A stretch of DNA of 64,000 bases from an uncultured Alistipes sp. (GTDB lineage: Bacteria; Bacteroidota; Bacteroidia; Bacteroidales; Rikenellaceae). Under the pieces are notes generated by a model that saw only the letters and a list, made by a program, of their open reading frames with translations, had not been told where the DNA came from and searched no databases. Positions within the stretch are counted from its first letter, which is position 1, and every line of letters begins with the position of its first letter. Position numbers and translations under genes: made by a program. Of the stretch, positions 18,701-24,827 are shown piece by piece. The stretch spans positions 15,992-79,991 of the forward strand of contig NZ_CASFQD010000018.1 in assembly GCF_949296715.1 (NCBI RefSeq), given 5' to 3'.

Positions 18701-19922
18701 CCGAGCCGGCATAATCCGAATACTGGCTGTCCGAAGGCGAGTTGCTGCGCACGCTGACGCCCGACGTCGTGTAGGTCACGTTGGCGGCGCCGCTGCCGGT
18801 CTGGTTCTTCCAGCCCTCGAACTCATCGGCATAGGGCCACTTGCCGTCGGTCTGCGATGCGACCTCCTTGTCCAGGTTGTTGAAATAGATGGCATTCTCC
18901 GGGTCCGGACCTACGGGATCATCGGGCTCCTCGGTGAAGTCGAAGGTGATGGCCTGACCGCCCGCACCCTCGAGCAGCGTCACGTCATCGAGACGGTGAG
19001 CACCGCTCAACGTCGACTTGAAACGCACATAGAGCGTTGTGGTGCCCTCGGGCAGCGAGAAGTCCGCCGTAGCGAGGTCCCAGCGGCCGTTCGGATCGAC
19101 ACCCTTGGCGAACGTATAGGTCAGGGGAGCCGACCAGTTCGTACCGTCGTTGCTCAGCTGCACCTTGAACTCGTCGTGGTTGAACGTATTGTCGTCCTGA
19201 CCGTAGGCGTAGCGCTCCGTACCGAACGAAAGACGCAGGTTGACGCTGTTCACGGCAATTTTCTCAATCGTGAAGTTCGAGTTCGAGCTGAACAACAGGT
19301 TGTTCGTACCCGAACCTGCGTAGTCCGAGAAATTGGCATCCGAAGGCGAGTTGGTGCGTACACTGATGCCCGAGGTCGTGTAGGTCACGTTCTCGATGCC
19401 GTAGCCGGTCTCGTTCTTCCAGCCCTCGAACTGGTCGGTATAGGGCCACGACGAGCCGCTGCCGTAGGTCTGCGTGGCAGCCTCCTTGTCGAAGTCGTTG
19501 GCGTAGGCAATCTCACCCGTGGGCGCCTCGTTGCCGGCGACCTGCGACACGGCGATCGACTGCTCGGCCGTACCCCAGTTGCCGAATTCGGCGTGGATCA
19601 GCGTAAAGGAGATCTTGCCCTCGCGCGAGTTCGTACCCGCAGGCAGTTCCTGAACCGTTACGGAAATCGTCCCGTTGCCGCGGCCGTTCATCGGTTCGAC
19701 CGTTGCCCAGCTCAAATCGGAAGTTACGACTTTCCATTCGCAGTTGGCCTTGATGTCCACGGTCTGCGTCTTCTCCGTTGCATCGGTAAACACGAGCGAC
19801 TGGGTCGAGACGCTCAATGTCGGCATCGGAGTTTTGTCGTCGGTTTCCGAACATCCCGTAAAAGCCGTGGCGGCTACGAGGAACAGAGCTCCGAAAACAA
19901 ATCTGAAAAGATGTTTACTCAT
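15756..19922 (-). CDS. Giant multidomain surface lipoprotein (BACON, jelly-roll-like repeats, DUF5689, OB-like repeats)
   Basis: 1388 residues with lipobox FTGC (Cys24). Domain order by eye: BACON (about 33-130); two near-identical beta-rich, probably jelly-roll domains (about 145-318 and 348-521, shared motif LSGAHRLDDV); DUF5689 (about 545-760); two near-identical OB-like domains (about 770-944 and 957-1131, both starting TPIGEITTEGTYKTEGTVVA); a second BACON/Ig-like domain (about 1140-1230); and a C-terminal beta domain. PDPDP-type linkers separate them. OB folds often bind nucleic acid, which fits the nucleases encoded next. It is the first gene of the operon, behind a TACCTTTG promoter. 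Substrate binding is inferred, not shown. Confidence 0.85.
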   Translation of the reverse strand: MSKHLFRFVFGALFLVAATAFTGCSETDDKTPMPTLSVSTQSLVFTDATEKTQTVDIKANCEWKVVTSDLSWATVEPMNGRGNGTISVTVQELPAGTNSREGKISFTLIHAEFGNWGTAEQSIAVSQVAGNEAPTGEIAYANDFDKEAATQTYGSGSSWPYTDQFEGWKNETGYGIENVTYTTSGISVRTNSPSDANFSDYAGSGTNNLLFSSNSNFTIEKIAVNSVNLRLSFGTERYAYGQDDNTFNHDEFKVQLSNDGTNWSAPLTYTFAKGVDPNGRWDLATADFSLPEGTTTLYVRFKSTLSGAHRLDDVTLLEGAGGQAITFDFTEEPDDPVGPDPENAIYFNNLDKEVASQTDGKWPYADEFEGWKNQTGSGAANVTYTTSGVSVRSNSPSDSQYSDYAGSGNNNLLFGTNGVVTIEKIAVSEKNLSLSFGTERYLYGASDNTFNHDEFKVELSNNGTNWSSPLTYSFAKGVDPNGRWDLATADFTLPDGVTTLYIRFSSTLSGAHRLDDVILSAGNGGQQVSFDGGEEPEPGDAVKTTIPELIALCEAAGSEQQVIDEANDYYFEAVVVTDKDGGNTTSNNLQLMTEGATTAKNGITLYGSGIYTNPADEGFTFKAGDKVKVTLKAGEARVTTYNKLYEVTGSQGASWVVVEKIGTATVTPVEIAPDQITDFQAMPISIKNVTSPSTASTWNGTKTFTQNGTSVTVYTSQGAPWADQQFVAGVTGTITGYAALYKGAAQVSPRSTKDIADFMSGTTPDPDPDVTPIGEITTEGTYKTEGTVVARGKMAYIIADNTGAMMVYHKDNERSVGEKISISGEVTLYNAQSTPQFSASAEVEVLSTGNSWSYNPTKMDASAMDALLSGTPVCKEIEFEGNLAVDGNYVNVTIPGAASAIGSIKYIDNSTISQFNGKDVVVKGYFVGTSSGKYVNVLPYSVEEVGGSTDPDPDPEKTPIGEITTEGTYKTEGTVVARGRQAYIIADNTGAMMVYHNGNERSVGEKISISGEVTLYNAQSTPQFSASAEVEVLSTGNSWSYNPAQKDGAAMDALLSGTPVCTEIAFQGNLAISGNYVNVTIPGASTAVGSIKYIDNSTVAAYDGRDVLVKGYFVGTSSSRYVNVLPYSVEETNPSTDPEMTVDPASLSFPAAGGEKSVTVTTRNADGCTIEASADNAKFSVSVSGTTVTVAAGENTSESAINATLTVKLMKSGSAVVTRTVALTQSGVSSGNDTKGTYTSMDIFTSTKDDSPSASYTLGNSTTFNGMEASGVKLGTSSKSGYFTSQAVGVTGSKKLSFYAVAWKGKSATLYVRVNGGGSVTSDGTALVANDGAAGNPPFTITVSDSDYYTLDVTGLTASSTITISTSPNFTNESSSAPRAVVAGIQLY
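16530..17613 (-). repeat. Tandem intragenic duplication of the OB-like domain
   Basis: Two direct copies, about 16530-17052 and 17091-17613, exactly 561 bp (187 codons) apart. Long stretches are identical at nucleotide level; differences cluster in short patches. High DNA identity suggests a recent duplication or gene conversion. Confidence 0.85.
18360..19489 (-). repeat. Tandem intragenic duplication of the jelly-roll-like domain
   Basis: Two direct copies, about 18360-18880 and 18969-19489, 609 bp (203 codons) apart. Shared landmarks are CACGTCATCGAGACGGTGAG at 18372 and 18981. More diverged than the OB-like pair, so probably an older duplication. Confidence 0.8.
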
Positions 19923-20007
19923 AAAAGTTTTTGATTAGGGTTATAAACTAACAGTTGTTTATTAAAAAAACTTACAAATTTTCCGTTTTTCAAAGGTGAA
20001 ACTTACA

Positions 20008-20015
20008 CAAAGGTA
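20008..20015 (-). promoter_or_regulatory. Promoter -7 element (TACCTTTG) for the nuclease operon
   Basis: On the minus strand TACCTTTG fits TAnnTTTG, 85 bp upstream of the lipoprotein start. A second TTTG (19994-19991) lies just downstream. The leader is AT-rich. No -33 TTTG at the right distance. Confidence 0.5.
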
Positions 20016-20668
20016 AACCGTTTTTTCGGAAATAAAAAAGATTTGAGGACATATTTCACAACAATATTTAATTTTTCGGGCAAAAATCCTGAATTTGAAC
20101 CATTCAGCGGCCGAAACGGCATACGCCGAAAAGCCGGAAAACCCGGTTTCGGATTTTTCGGGAGCACCGAAAATGGGCTCGGAATGTTCCCGAAAGGACG
20201 AAAACAGTTCCTATAATTTCTCATAACAACGGCTTTCACGGAGAGCCGCACCGTCTCGCAGTAACGATTCACGGTACAAAAATAGGTCTCCGGCGGGATG
20301 ATCCCGTGACAAAACCATGACAAAACCGTGACGAAAGGACGAAAACGTCCGCCGACAAAAGGCTTTTCCGAAGCCCGCAGACCGTAACCGGCGGCAGGCC
20401 AGCCGGATCGGCCCGAAAGGTCCGAACCGGAGCATCCGGCCCGTTTTTTCCCTCCCCGCGCCGGGCGCACCGCCTCCTCTCCGGTCTTGCATCCCGACCC
20501 CCGCCGCCGGACCGGAACCGCACCGCACCGCAACGGCACGGCGCACCGGGGCAAGGAGTGGATTCCGGCCGAAAAGGCGGCACAGGACACGCGGCGACAA
20601 AGTGCGGGTCACGGCGGCAGGGAGAGCATACGGGTCGAAATGGCGGCTGCACTTGGCAGGGCCGCAAC
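20016..20668. other. Intergenic region without a supported gene
   Basis: About 650 bp between the nuclease-operon promoter and the guaA terminator. Open frames here show no family resemblance and no start signal. The half near the operon is AT-rich with short GAAAGGACGAAAAC-like direct repeats. The other half is GC-rich and of low complexity. I see no tRNA fold and no terminator other than the guaA one. Confidence 0.5.
20305..20337. repeat. Three tandem 11-bp repeats, CGTGACAAAAC type
   Basis: CGTGACAAAAC, CATGACAAAAC and CGTGACGAAAG lie back to back. The 11-bp period is about one helical turn, so the units present the same face of the DNA. They lie 290 bp upstream of the nuclease-operon -7 element and could be a protein-binding array. 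Confidence 0.6.
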
Positions 20669-20701
20669 AAAAAAAAGCCGTGCTCGGAGACCGGACACGG
20701 C
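20669..20701 (-). terminator. Terminator of the guaB-DUF3795-guaA operon
   Basis: On the minus strand GCCGTG ... CACGGC (6-bp stem, 13-nt loop) runs directly into eight T, 28 bp after the guaA stop. Confidence 0.8.
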
Positions 20702-20728
20702 GCACGACGACAGCGGAACACCGCTCCC

Positions 20729-22258
20729 CTACTCCCACTCGATCGTGGCGGGCGGTTTGGAGGAGATGTCGTAGACTACGCGGTTGACGCCGCGCACCTT
20801 GTTTATAATCTCGTTCGAGACGTCGGCCAGGAACTCGTAAGGCAGGTGCACCCAGTCGGCCGTCATGCCGTCGGTCGAGGTCACGGCCCGCAGTGCCACG
20901 CAGCTCTCGTAGGTGCGCTCGTCGCCCATCACGCCGACACTCTTCACGGGCAGCAGGATCGCACCCGCCTGCCATACCTTATTATAAAGGTCTGCAGCAT
21001 GCAACGCGTCGATGAAAATCCGGTCGACATTCTGCAGGATTTCGACCTTCTCGGGCGTGATGTCGCCGAGGATGCGGATCGCAAGGCCCGGACCCGGGAA
21101 GGGATGGCGGCCGATGAGCCGCTCCGGAATACCAAGCGAACGCCCCACGCGCCGCACCTCGTCCTTGAAGAGCAGGCGCAGCGGCTCGACGATGCGCAGG
21201 TTCATCTTCTCGGGCAGGCCGCCCACATTGTGGTGCGACTTGATCGTCGCCGATGGGCCGTTCACCGAGCACGACTCGATGACGTCGGGATAGATCGTCC
21301 CCTGCGCCAGCCACCGCACGTCGCGGATGCGCTGCGCCTCGTCGTTGAAGACCTCCACGAAGTCGCGGCCGATGATCTTGCGCTTGGTCTCGGGATCGGA
21401 GACTCCGGCCAGGTCGCCCAGAAACCGCTCACCGGCCTTCACGCCCTTGACATTCAGCCCCATGTCCTTGTACGAGGCGAGCACCTCCTCAAACTCGTTC
21501 TTGCGCAGCAGCCCCGAGTCGACGAAGATGCAGTAGAGATTCTGTCCGATGGCGCGGTGCAGCAGCACGGCGGCCACCGACGAATCGACACCGCCCGAGA
21601 GCCCGAGCACGACCTTGTCGCCACCCAGCTTCTCGCGCAACTCGCGCACGGTCGTCTCGACGAAGCTCTCCGAAGTCCACGACTGCGCACAGCCGCAGAT
21701 GCCCGCGACGAAGTTGCGGAGCAGCTGCGTCCCGTCGGTCGAGTGGTAGACCTCCGGATGGAACTGGATGCCCCACGTCTGCTCACCGTCAATGCGGAAG
21801 GCCGCCACGCGCACGTCCTCCGTGCTGGCAACGATGCGGTAGTTGTCGGGCACGCGCGTGATGGTGTCGCCGTGCGACATCCACACCTGCGTGGGCGAGG
21901 GAAGGCCCGCCATGAGCGGGTCACCGGCATCGGCCACCGTCAGCATCGCACGGCCGTACTCGCGGCTCGGCGCGGGCTGCACCTCCCCGCCGTAGGCGTG
22001 GGCCAGATACTGGGCTCCGTAGCAGACGCCCAGGAGCGGCAGCCGTCCCTTGATGGCCGAGAGGTCGGGCGTCGGAGCCTGCGCATCGCGCACCGACGAG
22101 GGGCTGCCCGAGAGAATCACGCCCCGCACCGACGCGTCGAGCGCCGGGATTTTGTTGAAGGGGTGAATCTCGCAATAGACGTTCAGTTCGCGCACACGCC
22201 GCGCAATGAGCTGCGTGTACTGCGATCCGAAGTCGAGAATCAATATTTTTTCCTGCAT
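20729..22258 (-). CDS. guaA: GMP synthase (glutamine-hydrolysing)
   Basis: A 509-residue enzyme converting XMP + ATP + glutamine to GMP. The N-terminal class I glutamine amidotransferase has nucleophile Cys79 in LLGVCYGAQYLAH and the His/Glu pair in GIQFHPEVYHS. The ATP-pyrophosphatase P-loop is GLSGGVDSSVAA. The dimerisation domain ends in DISSKPPATIEWE, the usual GuaA C-terminus. It is the last gene of a minus-strand operon with guaB, so both steps from IMP to GMP are co-expressed. Full length. Confidence 0.98.
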   Translation of the reverse strand: MQEKILILDFGSQYTQLIARRVRELNVYCEIHPFNKIPALDASVRGVILSGSPSSVRDAQAPTPDLSAIKGRLPLLGVCYGAQYLAHAYGGEVQPAPSREYGRAMLTVADAGDPLMAGLPSPTQVWMSHGDTITRVPDNYRIVASTEDVRVAAFRIDGEQTWGIQFHPEVYHSTDGTQLLRNFVAGICGCAQSWTSESFVETTVRELREKLGGDKVVLGLSGGVDSSVAAVLLHRAIGQNLYCIFVDSGLLRKNEFEEVLASYKDMGLNVKGVKAGERFLGDLAGVSDPETKRKIIGRDFVEVFNDEAQRIRDVRWLAQGTIYPDVIESCSVNGPSATIKSHHNVGGLPEKMNLRIVEPLRLLFKDEVRRVGRSLGIPERLIGRHPFPGPGLAIRILGDITPEKVEILQNVDRIFIDALHAADLYNKVWQAGAILLPVKSVGVMGDERTYESCVALRAVTSTDGMTADWVHLPYEFLADVSNEIINKVRGVNRVVYDISSKPPATIEWE

Positions 22259-22274
22259 GATCGTAGATTGTTTG

Positions 22275-22607
22275 TTATCGCTTTACGGGGCGGTTGTAGG
22301 CGCCCGCCCGGCGCATCTCCCCGGCAAAGGCGTCAGCCCCCACCTCACGAATCCGCCGGATGCATCCGCTGCGGTCGGAACGGAAGACGAAGCCGAAGAC
22401 CTTTCCGATGAAACTGTTGAACTTCCGGCACTCCGAAAGGGGCATGAGCGTACACTCGGCGCAACTCTGCCAGTCGTGGTCAATACAGCAACTCCGTACC
22501 GTACACCACGTCGCCCGTTCATTGGGATGACAGCCCGGGCACGCGCCCTTGCGGAATTTCCGGCAGGCCCCGCAAAAGAGACCGCATGCGGCAATTTCGG
22601 GATTCAT
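22275..22607 (-). CDS. Cys-rich DUF3795 protein
   Basis: 110 residues with 11 cysteines (8, 12, 15, 23, 26, 35, 40, 41, 49, 52, 60). The N-terminal motif CGLFCGACRKFRKGACPGC is the DUF3795 signature, probably a zinc or Fe-S binding module. No signal peptide. It sits between guaB (13-bp gap) and guaA (16-bp gap) in the same direction, so it is co-transcribed with GMP synthesis. Function unknown. Confidence 0.85.
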   Translation of the reverse strand: MNPEIAACGLFCGACRKFRKGACPGCHPNERATWCTVRSCCIDHDWQSCAECTLMPLSECRKFNSFIGKVFGFVFRSDRSGCIRRIREVGADAFAGEMRRAGAYNRPVKR

Positions 22608-22620
22608 CTTCGGCCGGAAA

Positions 22621-24099
22621 TCAACGTTCGCTCGAATAGTTCGGAGCCTCGCGCGTGATGGTCACGTCGTGCGGATGGCTTTCGAGCATGCCCGATGCGG
22701 TGATGCGGATGAAGCGGGCCGTCTGAAGCGCCGCTATGTCCTTCGCACCGCAATAGCCCATACCCGAGCGCAGACCGCCGATGAGCTGGTAGACCGTCTC
22801 GCTCAACGCCCCCTTGAACGGCACGCGCGCCACGATGCCCTCCGGCACGAGCTTGTTGATGTTGCCCTCGCAGCCCTTCTGGAAGTAGCGGTCGGCCGAG
22901 CCGGCCTTCATGGCGTCGATCGAGCCCATGCCGCGGTAAGCCTTGAACTTGCGGCCGTTGTAGATGATCGTCTCGCCCGGAGCCTCCTCCGTACCGGCGA
23001 ACATCGAACCGATCATGACCGAGTCGCCGCCCGCAGCCAGCGCCTTGACAATGTCGCCCGAGTAGCGCAGACCGCCGTCGGCAATGACCGGCACGCCGGA
23101 CCCCCTGGCGGCCGACGCCGCGGCATAGATGGCCGACAGCTGCGGAACGCCTACGCCGGCGATGATGCGCGTCGTACAGATCGAACCCGGGCCGATGCCG
23201 ACCTTGATGCCGTCGGCTCCGGCGTCGATCAGGAACTTCGCCGCCTCACCCGTGGCGATGTTGCCCACGACGACGTCGAGCGTCGGGTAGGCCACCTTGA
23301 TGCGCTTGAGCGTCTCGACGATATTGCGCGAGTGTCCGTGCGCCGAATCGAGCACCACGGCGTCGACATCCTCGGCGACAAGCGCCGCCACGCGCTCCAG
23401 CGCGTCGGGCGTGATGCCGACGCCCGCCGCCACGCGCAGACGCCCCTTGGCATCCTTGCAGGCATTCGGATGGTCCTGCACCTTCGTAATATCCTTATAG
23501 GTGATAAGCCCCACGAGACGACCCTCGTTGTCCACGACGGGCAGTTTCTCGATCTTGTTGTTGAGCAGCACCTCGGAGGCATGCTCCAGTTCGGTCTTGT
23601 GGGTGGTGATCAGACGGTCGCCCGGCGTCATCACCTCGGAAATGGGACGCCGCATGTCCTGCTGGAAGCGCAGGTCGCGGTTCGTGACGATGCCGATCAG
23701 CTTCCGGCCGCCGTCCACGACCGGAATGCCGCCGATCTTGTTCTCCTTCATCAGATTGAGTGCGTCACCGACGGTGTGGTCCTTCGAGATGGTCACCGGA
23801 TCGTAGATCATGCCGTTCTCGGCACGCTTCACACGGCGCACCTGCGCGGCCTGTTCGGCGATGGACATGTTCTTGTGGATGACGCCGATGCCGCCTTCGC
23901 GGGCCAGCGCAATGGCCAGCGGCGCTTCGGTTACGGTGTCCATGGCGGCGGACACGATGGGGATGTTGAGCGCGATATTACGCGAGAAACGGGTCTTAAC
24001 GCTGACCTCACGCGGCAACACTTCCGAATAGGCGGGTACGAGCAGCACATCGTCGAACGTAAGTCCTTCGGGCTGAACCCTTTCATTGATAAAAGACAT
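22621..24099 (-). CDS. guaB: Inosine-5'-monophosphate dehydrogenase
   Basis: A 492-residue enzyme that oxidises IMP to XMP with NAD+, the committed step to GMP. Start region is GLTFDDVLLVPAYSE. Two CBS domains are inserted (NKIGGIPVVDGGRK and NNKIEKLPVVDNEGR). The catalytic Cys lies in GPGSICTTRIIAGVGVPQ, and the flap/finger in YRGMGSIDAM. MSFINERVQ (24099) is taken as start because the -7 element TACATTTG lies 24 bp upstream and the longer start at 24126 falls inside that element. Confidence 0.97.
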   Translation of the reverse strand: MSFINERVQPEGLTFDDVLLVPAYSEVLPREVSVKTRFSRNIALNIPIVSAAMDTVTEAPLAIALAREGGIGVIHKNMSIAEQAAQVRRVKRAENGMIYDPVTISKDHTVGDALNLMKENKIGGIPVVDGGRKLIGIVTNRDLRFQQDMRRPISEVMTPGDRLITTHKTELEHASEVLLNNKIEKLPVVDNEGRLVGLITYKDITKVQDHPNACKDAKGRLRVAAGVGITPDALERVAALVAEDVDAVVLDSAHGHSRNIVETLKRIKVAYPTLDVVVGNIATGEAAKFLIDAGADGIKVGIGPGSICTTRIIAGVGVPQLSAIYAAASAARGSGVPVIADGGLRYSGDIVKALAAGGDSVMIGSMFAGTEEAPGETIIYNGRKFKAYRGMGSIDAMKAGSADRYFQKGCEGNINKLVPEGIVARVPFKGALSETVYQLIGGLRSGMGYCGAKDIAALQTARFIRITASGMLESHPHDVTITREAPNYSSER

Positions 24100-24123
24100 A
24101 ATGAACGTGGATTTTGTTGCTCG

Positions 24124-24131
24124 CAAATGTA
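24124..24131 (-). promoter_or_regulatory. Promoter -7 element (TACATTTG) for the gua operon
   Basis: TACATTTG on the minus strand, 24 bp upstream of the guaB ATG; it excludes the longer guaB start. TTTG motifs occur 12 and 24 bp further up, neither at ideal spacing. Confidence 0.5.
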
Positions 24132-24638
24132 GTGATTTTTTCCCAAACGGCCCAACAAACCGTCCCGGGGAGCGTTTTTTTTATCAACATTTTATCAAAA
24201 GCCGGACGGCCGCAGCTGCACAGCGAGACAAAAGCAGACAGATGCGGCCGCACAGCCGGGCAAAGCCGGGACGACCGCAGCTGCGCGACGGAGCGGACAC
24301 GGAAAGCGAAGGTCACACAACAAAAAAAATAAACGGAAAGCCGGGCAGCGACCTCCTCGACTGCGTCGCCGCACTACCGACAACAAACCGGACCGCGACA
24401 CGCCGATCGTGTCACAGCAACACCGACGGCAAGCCGGGCGGCATCCCCTCCCGACCACTCCGCCGCATCACGACGAAGCTCCAAAGGCTGTGCCGAGGCT
24501 CTCCTCGCGCAAAGGCAAGAGAATCAGCCGAAAGGCGTATTTCAAATAGTTCAAAAGCACTACATAATTAGTCTTTATCGGAATAATTCGATGCCGGGGA
24601 GAGCGGGGCACTCCAAGTGGCAAAACAGCTATTATACC

Positions 24639-24651
24639 ATTGATTATCAAT
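24639..24651. promoter_or_regulatory. Palindrome ATTGATTATCAAT, possible regulator site
   Basis: Perfect 6-1-6 inverted repeat about 100 bp upstream of the -7 element of the locus at 24828. The half-sites TTGAT/ATCAA are those of FNR/CRP-family boxes, but the spacer is 1 instead of 4 bp, so this is only a suggestion. Confidence 0.35.
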
Positions 24652-24669
24652 ATTATATCATCATATTCA

Positions 24670-24687
24670 GTAGGGAGCTCCCCCTAC
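24670..24687. promoter_or_regulatory. Small hairpin GTAGGG-agctcc-CCCTAC in the promoter region
   Basis: 6-bp perfect inverted repeat with a 6-nt loop; GGGAGCTCCC inside it is also a perfect palindrome. It has no T-run and lies 62 bp upstream of the -7 element. Confidence 0.35.
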
Positions 24688-24749
24688 GCACCGTTGAAAA
24701 ATTGTTGACAATTTGCGGGCAAAAGACATATTAAAAAAATTTTTTTTCG

Positions 24750-24757
24750 TATTTTTG
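24750..24757 (+). promoter_or_regulatory. Promoter -7 element (TATTTTTG) for the Omp28/TlpA locus
   Basis: TATTTTTG fits TAnnTTTG and gives a leader of about 65 nt that holds an 8-bp hairpin (24773-24780 with 24785-24792). Confidence 0.5.
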
Positions 24758-24827
24758 ACTCTTGAACAAGGTCCCGTTGCGCAGGCAGCGGGCAAAAACA
24801 CCCCAAAAAACAATTAAAATTTATCGT

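Larger units (their letters stand above)
24132..24827. other. Intergenic region upstream of the Omp28/TlpA locus
   Basis: About 700 bp with no supported gene. The first 350 bp are GC-rich and low in complexity. From about 24540 the DNA turns clearly AT-rich, unlike its surroundings. This part holds a TTGAT-T-ATCAA palindrome, a GTAGGG/CCCTAC hairpin, a TATTTTTG -7 element and a hairpin in the 5' leader (24773-24792). It looks like a regulated promoter region for the plus-strand locus. Confidence 0.5.

Noticed and set aside
16935..19934. 999-codon plus-strand open frame antisense to the large lipoprotein
   Set aside because: Mirror of the repetitive gene. Its apparent repeats only reflect the duplicated domains on the coding strand.
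20003..20590. 195-codon minus-strand open frame in the intergenic gap
   Set aside because: Crosses the nuclease-operon promoter, with low-complexity composition and no family.
24195..24460. Possible tRNA or structured RNA in the GC-rich gap after guaB
   Set aside because: Several short inverted repeats (GGCCGCAGCTGC type) but no cloverleaf, no CCA end and no conserved arms.
24086..24571. Plus-strand open frame across the guaB promoter
   Set aside because: Overlaps the divergent promoter, basic low-complexity translation, no start signal.
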